DNA of 64,000 bases from Todiramphus chloris collaris (taxonomy: Eukaryota > Chordata > Aves > Coraciiformes > Alcedinidae): positions 6,433,741-6,497,740 of the forward strand of contig JANVCC010000018.1 of the NCBI GenBank assembly GCA_025345505.1, read 5' to 3'. Of the stretch, positions 54,191 through 64,000 are shown one piece after another (position 1 is the stretch's first letter; every line of letters starts with the position of its first letter). The translations under genes were made by a program, and so were the position numbers. Under the pieces are notes generated by a model that searched no databases, was not told the origin of the DNA, and worked only from the letters and a program-made list of their open reading frames with translations.

Positions 54191-54774
54191 CTCTGAGGAC
54201 AAAAGTTCATAGAAGACTTGTTAATGCCTTTAAAATGGAGACATTTCATTTTGCTGCTGGACACTATGATTTGAAGCAGTGTTTGAAAAAGGGGCACACC
54301 ATTATAACCTCACAGAACTCCAACAAAAGGGGACTGCCATTCAGCTGAGCCTATCTTCCCTCACTCATTGCTACAGTACCATCTTCAATTCCAGCACTAC
54401 TCTGGGCAGCTTGTTGAAATCTTTGTCCTTTCTTCACATTTTGTCTCTCCTGGGAGTGAAAGGGAAGCTTAATGCAACCGGAGTCTTGTTTTCCCATGCG
54501 TTCTGTTATTAATAAACATGTTACTATGTCAGAGAAAACAGATACAACTTTGGACCTAGAGCAGAAGGTGGGGAAGTTTCCAGTGAGCTTTGGTACATCC
54601 CTGCTGGCAAACTGCTGCACATCCAGCAACGTCCCGTGCCCCCATCCCGTGCTGATGCTGGGCAGGACTGCAGCTCTGTGCAGCTCCGGCAGTACCGCAG
54701 GGCAACAGGGCTCGTTATCCCCCAGATCCTCCCAACAGCCCACGTGGGAGGCATCACTTGCCTCCAGCTTATAG

Positions 54775-54850
54775 TGTTAGAAATGGGGTCAAAAAGGTGA
54801 AACAACCTGCCCAAGGCCATGCAGAGAGCTGAGGGATGAGCTCAGGTGAA
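54775..54850. mobile_element. MIR-like SINE fragment
   Basis: 'gtgaaacaacctgcccaagg' and CCATGCAGAGAGCTGAGGG resemble the MIR core GTGACTTGCCCAAGGTCAC followed by ACAGCTAGT. Short and old. Confidence 0.5.
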
Positions 54851-57274
54851 GACTGCAGCCTGGTAGAAATCTTTTGCTTGTTTGCATGGCTCAAAAAACG
54901 CTGGTTTCCAGACAGTAAAGCCTCCATTATACAATATATTTTTTGCATGAGTTTGCCAGAGTTGTAATAAGCTTATCAAGGGGATAACTGTTAGGATAAA
55001 CCCTACAATCTTGTCCATCAGTCAGGAAGAGAAATAAATAGAAAATAGCAGTAGATTCAGCTCTTCCAGATGCGTCAGTCGGCTGCGTCCTTTCCACTCA
55101 GTGACAAGCAATCAAGAGGACTCCTACCACCAATGCTCTGCATCTGCTGGTACAGGAAAATACCCACCTAGGCCAGACCTCACATCACAGGTTGCTTCTC
55201 TTGGTAAGACCAATTTTATGTGACTGCACTACCAGCAGCACTCAAATACCTCCACAAACATTACCATATGAGCTGGCGCGCTGCTCCAGTGCACTGGATA
55301 CAGTTATTTACCAAATCATAGCTTAAGACATGTGTCATTATCTGAACTGCCTTTCTGTCTTACAGAGATGGATCAGTGACCTTTAAAGCACTGCTATTCC
55401 CTCCTCGTAAGAAGGCTCGGCTGCTGTTTTATGTAATGCCACAGAGTGCTTTTATAAGCACTGTAAGATTTTCTATAAGCACAAATGGCAAAATTAAAAG
55501 TCAGCCAGAGCACAGCTTTGCAACCTTTCTTGCAAGCAAATCCTGGTTCCTTCCCTGCCACAGCTCTCCAGCCTGCTGGGGAAAGAATCAACAAAAAGCA
55601 GAAACAATTAGATACCCAAAGAAGAGCTTTTAGAAAGGCATAGAAGAGCAGGAAGAGAGCAAACTCAACCCCCTTCCAGGAGAACAGGAGGCTCTGCTGA
55701 AAATCTCCTTCCCAGAGGCTCTCAGGAAGGGATCTGGACAGGAGGGGAGGCAGGGATGGGCAAGCTGTTGTAAGAGGCACAAGGAGCTGTGCTGTGTGGA
55801 ACACAGGTGGTGAGATTCCCTGTCCCCAGGCATAAACTTGCACCCCAGAGTGACACAAAGCCCTTAAAGCACAAGGAGGTTTGGAGGGCTGAGCTGCCCT
55901 GGGGGTAGAGGGGCTTGATTTAGAAAGAAGGCTCCTTCTCCAAGCTCCTCGGTGGTGACGTTTCTGCTGAGCAAGCCCCTGCCAGGCTTTGCCAGGGAAG
56001 ATGGATGAAGAGCACAGACCTTTCCCTGTTTGTGCCAGAAATCCACCTCTGAGAGAATCACCAATTCAGTGCTCGGAAGAAGCTGCCAAAGAGGCATTTT
56101 AATCACCTGCTGTTGGAGCTGTTGACAATAAAAATGTAACGATAGAGACTGGCCTGTCAGGCAAAGGGAGAAGGCAGATACATAGAAAGTCTAGGCCCTG
56201 GAAAAGCAGGCCCTGAAAGATTTACTTGTCAGGACTGACTTTGTGAGAGGGAAATGAAACCAGACTGGTCACCTAAGGAGTAGAGAAGAGCAGGAGTAAT
56301 GTCCTGGGGCTGTTGCAAGTGATGGTTACACCTCTCATGCAACCCTCCCAGCAGATCCCATGGGCTGGGTGCAGAAGCAACAAACCTGCTGCTGCCCTGG
56401 TGTCCTTCACGTGCTGGTTCCCCACCCCAAAGAGAATACAGAGAGCTGAGTGAATCCGTCTCATCAATCCGTGAATCTAGTCAAAATATCCCTGCACTGC
56501 TCCTGCAAGAAGGTCCATCCTGTGTTCAGTATTGCCCAGTTCTGCAAAGCTCTGACCAGGCTGTGCATCTCACGGGAGCTTGGGCAGTTCCTGCAATGGT
56601 GGCCCTTGTTGCACAACAAGCACAAATTCTCACTCATCATCTTTATCAGAAATAAGATTATTTAGGTCTATCTTCCTTTCTATCCACCATCAGAGCTATT
56701 TGTTCCTAGGCTCTGAAAATGCAGAAGTTGTTATTGTAAAGATGGTATTTTTCATGGCAAGTGTGAGTTCTGACTTTTAGAAAGTAAGTGGCTATGTAAC
56801 TAAGAGCTTTCTAATAGATCAAGCAGTGCACAGAGTACCAAAAAAGTGAGAGCTGCTATCCAAAGAAATTACTTTAGTGGTAGCATTGGGCATGAAAATA
56901 GTTATCTGCTTGGTATCTTTAATATTAATTTATTCAAGACCCTCATCTCTGGATAAATACAAATTAAAAATTAAAAGCCCTTGTAAAGTAACGCATGAAA
57001 CCAAAGCACGACAGAGAAATTTGGAGAAGCAAATAAAATTGCCATCGTAACCTACGAAAGCACTGCAGACGCAGGGCAGAGGGGAAGGTAACTTATAAAG
57101 AAAAGAAAAAAAAAATTAAAAAACCGAGAGGAAAGGGAGGAGGAGATGGTGGCGGTGGCAGCAGTGAGAGAGGGCACGAGAAACCACCACTTAAAGAGAT
57201 AAATTCATAACATCACCGCAGCAGGGCACAGGAGGAAATATTTAAACCACCAATTTTGAAGGTGTAACGCGGTC

Positions 57275-57310
57275 TGCCTGGTGAGTGTCACCTTCGGTTT
57301 GCACCAGGCA
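57275..57310. repeat. Perfect 9-bp inverted repeat (hairpin)
   Basis: TGCCTGGTG at 57275-57283 is the exact reverse complement of CACCAGGCA at 57302-57310, with an 18-base spacer. It could form a hairpin in DNA or RNA. No known RNA family is recognised. Confidence 0.6.
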
Positions 57311-58002
57311 AACAGGCTCCTGTCCTCCAGCCCCTGGGAATAATCCCTGAGGTTCCATTAGGTTCAGAGCTCAGAGCTGCACAGAGCCAACTGCTGTCAC
57401 CAAACGTGAAGCAAGAAGGGAAATACTCTGTAAAACAGTGTGTTTTTCAAAGCCAGCGAGAGCCAAAGAGGAGCCCATTTCAATAAATCAATGATATTGT
57501 GTAAGTGTTTTCGGCAATAATAATATTGGGCAATACTAGATGGCATTGCTGGCACATGGAGAAGGTGGTCAGAGACAAGCCTCAGGTGGTTCAGGAAAAA
57601 CTAAGTGTATTAAATGTATAACACCCAAGAGGTTATCTAAGCAGCCGACAGAGAACCTCTTCTGTTATGTACTGAGTTTACACTCATTCAGTATGTACCA
57701 TCAAAAGAAATACAGGTTTTCTGGCAGATTTTTATTTCCCACTGCTATGAAACACATGTCCTTCTTAAAGCAGCCATCTCACACAACTCTAAACCCTCCC
57801 AAGTTATCTCTGACCAATCCTGCAGTCAACAACTTGAGGTCCTAGCTTTGTACCATGCATGTCACAAATGAGATTTTGATTCTAAATGATCAGATACGGG
57901 GATCAGATTTTGAAATGACACACATTTGGTTCACAGCCTGCATTCCTTTTCTCTTTTTTATCTGAACTGCCCATCCCATCTTCTACGCACCTGATATGTT
58001 TA

Positions 58003-58395
<393 letters not shown>

Positions 58396-60309
58396 TTACT
58401 GAGATCATGGAAAAATTAACTGCCACTGAAAACCTCCAACCCCAATTAATTGCAGGGACTTAATTAGAAGCAGGGCCCTGGGTTACTTTAGGATTGGGGT
58501 TTAAAAGGTACAAATCAAAGCCTAAGAACTGAGCTGGGGATGGGGAGAGAAATGCACTTTCTGAGTTTGCATTTCACGTAAGCCTTCACGAGGCACTGGG
58601 AAAACCTACTCTGACATAATAGTGTCTGGGACTTCCCAGGGGACAGGAGCCCAGCCAACAGACTCCTGCTATTCCTACCGCCCACAATGTTGCTTTAAGA
58701 AACAGCAAAGATGTAAACACCAGTGCAGGCACTTAAGAGCAAATGCAAACAGCACTGAGGACATTTCCGAGGATGCTGCAGTCGCTTTATGATAAGTTTT
58801 GCCCTGTTCAGCTACTAAGCTACTTCAAAAAAAAGAAAAAAAAAAAGAAAAAAAATCCCTCCCCCCTCGTTTTTCAAAGGAACTTTGTTGCTGTTGAATG
58901 TGATGACATCCTTTATGCAAAACACAGATTATACCAACGCCTTCTGTTAAATGTTGTGTAGTGGGTTTCAAAGAAAATCATGCACAGAGGAGACAGCATT
59001 ATCTCCTACCCGGCAAACAGAAGTAACGGCGCAGTGTGTAGCTTTGCGTTAGAAGTGTGCTACCCCGTGCATTTGACTGCATTTTTTTTCCCCTTTCAGC
59101 TATTCTGAAGAAACCCCCACCAATTTCAGACATTTCTAAGAGGAACTTTCAGATTCTTCTCAGCTTTTGTTAACCAAACCGCTGCTAATAGGCAGAATAC
59201 ATTCTTTTGAGATACAGGACCAAGAGAAAAAATAAAATAAAATAAGAGAGAGACTGCCCTCAATCACAAGTGGCAGGCTTCTGTGCTGGCAGAGGAGAAG
59301 TATATCACATTTGGGCAGTGTCATATCCTATCTCTGGACAGGAGTCTGCAACAGCCCCACATCTCTTCAAACAAAACTCCCATCAGATTGCTTCTGTTGG
59401 AAATGCTCAGGCATTTTTCCCTACACCCAGCTTCTGCCTTCATCAGATGTAAAACCTGCACACTATCTATATGTGACTTGTACTAAAATGGGATTATGAC
59501 CTACTTCTTTTTTTTTTCCAACCTGACATGAGATTAGGAGTTTTGTGTTTTGGTCTGTTTTTTTTCTTTTTTTTTTTTTTTTGTCCCCCTAACTCTTCTT
59601 CTTTTCCTTTACAGAACCAGCAATCTTGAAACTAGGTTATCTCATTTAGCATCAGTTGATTGTACTGACTCCAAGGAGCCCATTTCCTCAAGCAGACTGG
59701 AGCAGCAGCACTGTTTGCTGTCAGTAGATTTTGTCACTCAAAGACTGCCCAGAGACAGGCTGCAAACTGATAGCTGTGAAGCAAAAAGCTCCCAAAATTT
59801 CTTTTCCAAAAACAAATAAAAAGAACCAAACCCCTCTTCCAGGTTCCATAGTTCTGTCTGTTGGCACAGTTTCATGTACAGACATGGCTGAGGGTAAAAT
59901 AATCATCAAATGGAGCTCAAAAGTCTCATCATCACCTGGCAATCTCTCAAGTCAAAGACAAATCTGACACTGCTCCACCTTATCCTCACAGGATTTATAA
60001 TGAAGGTGAAAATCAAATTTGACTCATTAAGTAGCCATTTACTAGCAGAGGGTGGAGAAGACGTGCAAGAATGAGTCTTTGCCTTCAAGGGACTGGGTCC
60101 GCTTCTACCAGAAATGATTCCCATACCATCCCCAGCTCAGCCTGTGGCATGGGGCAGAAGAAGCACTGGTCATGACTGGTTTCTAGACTGGACAGGTTTT
60201 TCTTCCTGTAACAATGCTGGGTGACTGATACAACCTGGCACATTGGTATCTAAGCAGCTTCATGTTGTCCCTTTGAGCTTCACTGCTTTCTGTTTCCTGA
60301 GAGACTGCA

Positions 60310-60465
60310 CAGTGGCAGACCCCAGTGGTGGCAGACCCCAGTGGTGGCAGAACCCAATGGTGGCAGACCCCAGTGGTGGCAGACCCCAGTGGTGGCAAAC
60401 CCCAATGGTGGCAGACCCCAGTGGTGGCAGACCCCAATGGTGGCAGACCCCACTGATGTCAGCCC
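60310..60465. repeat. 16-bp minisatellite (CCAGTGGTGGCAGACC)
   Basis: Eight well-matched 16-bp units start at 60322, 60338, 60354, 60370, 60386, 60402, 60418 and 60434. A partial unit precedes them and a degenerate one follows. The fourth base alternates G,G,A,G,G,A,G,A, so a 48-bp trimer appears to have been duplicated. Because 48 is divisible by 3, all frames through it stay open and give spurious repetitive proteins on both strands. Confidence 0.95.
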
Positions 60466-63400
60466 TGTCTGATTCAGTATCACAAGGCCATTTAGAGAGG
60501 GGTCCAGCAGAGATGCAGGCTGGGGTACATTCAGGAGGCTGCTGACACACTTCTTTGTGCTTCTTCACTTTTGATGTGATGAGCACCAAAGCCAGGTGGG
60601 CATAGTGTTGTCTTTTTAAGATGAGGGCTGGGATGTGAACTATAGGATTCATTGCAGGTGAGCAAGACAGAGGTTGGGGCAACATCTATGGGAGGTATGG
60701 AAAATCTCTATCCTGTGAAGAGAAAAAATGCACCCTCTGGTTTTCACCTCTGACTCCAAATTTAGGGGCAAGATTGATCTCTCTTGACTCCAGTTGTCTA
60801 TGGTGCAACTGAGCAATCACATTAGTATCCCTGTACACTCAGAAACAAACAATTCCAAGAAGCAATATGGTGATATTTTGGATTAATCTGGTAATATTTT
60901 GGATAGTGACTTCTGAATGAGCAGAACCATGCTCTACCAATGCCCGTAACTCTTCACTGACTATAAAGGGAGTCTACAATACAACTTAGCTACAGACTTC
61001 TGCTATATAATATAGCCCAGTTGACTGCAATCTGGGGGCACGACACGACAAAGGCAGCTAAGAATCAGTTCTGTTCCACCTGAGCTGTTTCCCTTCGGAC
61101 GCTGCTATGTTTACAATAGTTGCTGGTTTTGCCACAGTGATACTGGGCTTGTAACAACACATTCTTGTGGAGTTTCACCTTGAGTCTGTTCAGAACACGA
61201 CTGCTGACTACTGAGCTATTCCCAGTGCTCAAGGACAGTTTGCAACAAGCACATGAGGAGACTGTAAGGATATCAGGTGCAGTCAGCATCAGCCAGGCAG
61301 ACCGCTAGAACTGCACTTCTGGGAGTGGGATGACTTGATAAAAAGTCTGAGATAGATGGTATGTACCGTCAAGATTACTCAGCAAGGTTGTGGTAACAGT
61401 ATGATGGAAGCTCAGTGGCTGATGTAAGCCCCCTCTGTGTGCATTAAGTACTGTATTTTCCCTTAGGGATGCTTTCTAGATGATGACTAAAATGAGCATA
61501 AAGCATGCATTTTCTTGTCATACTCTGTGTACGTTCTGATGGAGATCTTATTCCTCAGGTACTCCTACTAGTGTCAAAAGCATGTGAAGATGGGAGATTG
61601 GTGGAAGAGTTCCAGATGCATCCATCTTTCAAAAGATTTCAATTCCTCTGTGAGAGCGTTCCTCATTTCTCCTGTCTCCAGATATGGCTGACACTTAAGT
61701 TTCTCCAGTGTTGGCCAGCATGGTTCTCCAGTTGGCTCAAAATTCTCCACCTTGCCTGAACAAACCATTACCCATAATACTTTATCTCAAATTCATAAGG
61801 ACCATAAAGGCCTCATCCCTCAGGTGAATATGCTTTCCTATTCATGAAGGTCTCATCCCTGGTCCATTGTTCGGTTCTTCTCATAGCTCCCTCTCATAAT
61901 CTTTGCAAACTTTGACTCTTTGCCCACGAGACTAAGAAAATTCAGAGCTCCTGCTCTTTCCTATTCTGCTCCATGAATCTAACAGGTTCTACCAGCTTCT
62001 TTAGACTAAAAGCAGAATACTTGTATTTTAGCAGAATCAGGGCGAAGTACAAGCTCAGAATTTGCTCACTCCTCTGATGGTTCCTCCATCACAGACTCAA
62101 GCTGCGATACTGATGAATCACCTGAAATCCGATTTGAGCCGTAACTGCGATGATAATGTAAAACAAATATGTTTAAAAAAAAAAAAAAAGGAAAGAAAAA
62201 ACCCTCAAGTCTTCAGCCATATGGATGGAAGAAATACCTATGATGTCCTGAGCAGTTTGCAAACATTTGCCCAGTTATCATATGGCGCCTGCACGAACTT
62301 GTCAGCATCGTTGCATCAGTCGACACAAAACTGTTGTCATTTCTCTTGGGCTAGACAAAAGCAGAGGAGACAGCATGTGGGGGAGAGAGAGAACGTGGCT
62401 ATAATTAGCCCAGTGAAGCTGGTTAAGAAATCTCCTGTTGAAATGAAACAATTTTCCCAACACGTTTGCAGCATGCTTCCACCAGAAAGTGCAAGCAGAT
62501 TTGGGGTTCCTCTGGCCAATGCTGCTGAGAGGCCCAGGACAGAGACACAAGAGCTGCCTGTACATCAACCAGTTAGGACCCCACCGGAGAGTCACAGTTG
62601 AAGAAGGATGACCCAAATTTCCCCCGAGGTGTCCTGTGCTGAACAGACCTATTAATTTGGGGGTTTTACTTCTTTGAGCCTCTTTGAACTTCCCTCCACT
62701 TCTCTCACTACTTAGATACGGCCACTGATGGGAAAGGATCACTGTTTATACTGGTGAATCCTCCAGAAACCCTGGAAAAAAAACCCCCTGACTTTTACCA
62801 TATTTTTGCTTTGTGGAGAGCAGAGGTGGCTGGTATGAAAACAGAAAACACAGCCACAGAGAAAAAAAAATGCCTTCTGCTTAACTTTTTAGATGGCAAA
62901 TGCTCTCCTATCTCTGTAGAGCAATCCAGTCACAGCTATAAATAAAAATAAGCAATTACACTCCATGAATTCTCCAAATGAGAATACAGAATTCCAGCAA
63001 CTCTCCATGTATCACTGATCTTATAACCAACCCTACTATTTCATACTATAACATGGTTCACTGAGTTCAAATATTAACTATCGGAAAAGAGAAATCTCAC
63101 ATTGATTTAGTGAAATAAATGTATTTTGGTTTTGTGGCTGAACCTTTAGAGATAGTGCAACATAAACACATCTCCTGTTCCTGGAAAGGCTGTAAGATCT
63201 AATCCCTTTAAAAGGTGATGAAGGGAAGCTGGGGGAGAGCAATGCCAGAGCCAGGGCCCTCACTCAAGCTGCACGACCAACAAAGTGGGACTGCAAAGCA
63301 TAGATTTCGCTTTCCCATTACCCACCAATTTGAGAATGGACTTTTAACCGTGACATATTAAAAAGTTAGAAAGAAGTGTACATTGCACCAGATTCTTTAC

Positions 63401-63735
63401 TGATGTCTGCATTGTACCTGCCTAGTCACGCCACCCATCTTGTTAGCAGGTCAGCTCGGCAGTGAAAATCAACACAGCAGTAAACTGGACTCATCTGAGG
63501 GTTGTTTTTTTTTGTTGGTTTTTTTTTTTACAAATTCAACATTTTCAAAGTCTTATCTTCCACACTCTGCAGTTCCAGATGTCAAATGTTAATGAGAACT
63601 GCCCAAGAAGAACAAATAGTTCATGTGGGCTGAAGATGTATTTGGAGTCCAGAGAGAATGGTATCTGCCATACCAAGTTGAGGGAGTCGGAATAGAAATC
63701 AGTTGTCCAAAAAAATATCTGGAACTTGGACATGG

Positions 63736-63995
63736 GAAGTCACAGAATTAGAGAATGGTTTGGGTTGGAAGAGACCTTTAAAGGTTATGGAGTCCAAGCT
63801 CCCTTCAGTGAACAGGGACATCTTCCATTAGAGCAGGTTTCTCAGAGCCCTGTCCAACCTGACCTTGAACATTTCCATGGATAGGGCATCTATAATCTCT
63901 CTAGGCAACCTGTTTCAGTGTTTCACCACCTTCACTGTAAACATTTCTTCCTTCTCTCTAGTCTGATTCTCCCCTCTTTTAGTTTAAAACCATAA
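63736..63995 (-). mobile_element. CR1 LINE, 3' end at the window edge
   Basis: Reversed CR1 tail: 'gtcacagaattagagaatgg', 'tttgggttggaagagacctt', 'gtccaacctgaccttgaaca', 'ctctctaggcaacctgtttc'. It ends at or just beyond the window edge, so its length is not known. Confidence 0.93.
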
Positions 63996-64000
63996 AAAAA

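Noticed and set aside
60243-60685. Repetitive proteins on both strands (WGLPPLGSATTGVCHH-type and GGRPQWWQTP-type)
   Set aside because: They are translations of the 16-bp minisatellite, whose 48-bp period keeps frames open.

Overview
The window is vertebrate nuclear DNA, most likely from a bird. The coding sequence is split into small exons with GT/AG splice sites, separated by introns of 2.6 to 12.6 kb. The dominant repeats are CR1 LINEs, 5'-truncated and ending in the short ATTCTATG-type 3' tail typical of avian genomes. No Alu, L1 or B-type repeats were seen. The species cannot be named from the sequence.

One protein-coding gene is supported, on the minus strand. It is the 3' half of KLHL29, a kelch-like BTB/BACK/kelch adaptor of the Cullin-3 ubiquitin ligase type. 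Seven coding exons are resolved to the base, in transcription order: 58343-58084, 46148-45950, 43305-43123, 40357-40177, 27543-27350, 19087-18943 and 8828-8645 (stop codon at 8647-8645). All six junctions join in frame. They give 448 residues covering the second part of the BACK domain, the BACK-kelch linker and all six kelch repeats. The N-terminal region and BTB domain must lie beyond position 64000. The 3' UTR probably runs from 8644 to about 6540, where several AATAAA signals lie on the minus strand.

Region by region: 1-6500 is intergenic sequence downstream of KLHL29, with an ancient CR1/L3-like remnant (1490-2450), a young CR1 tail (3850-4346) and a CpG-rich block (4910-5560). 6540-8828 is the 3' UTR and last coding exon. 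8829-18942 is an intron with a 22-bp tandem repeat broken by a 10-N assembly gap, two ancient LINE remnants and one CR1. 19088-27349 is an intron with two CR1 pieces and a CpG-rich block. 27544-40176 is the largest intron, with two long CR1 copies (28690-30402 plus, 33550-35645 minus). 40358-45949 holds two short introns, one CR1 tail, MIR-like scraps and a block that looks like a conserved element. 46149-58083 is mostly unique sequence, and 58344-64000 is the start of the next intron with a 16-bp minisatellite.

I found no operon, CRISPR array, integrated virus or convincing novel gene. The most useful leads are the exact exon model, the old LINE fossils, the candidate regulatory blocks and the tandem repeats.
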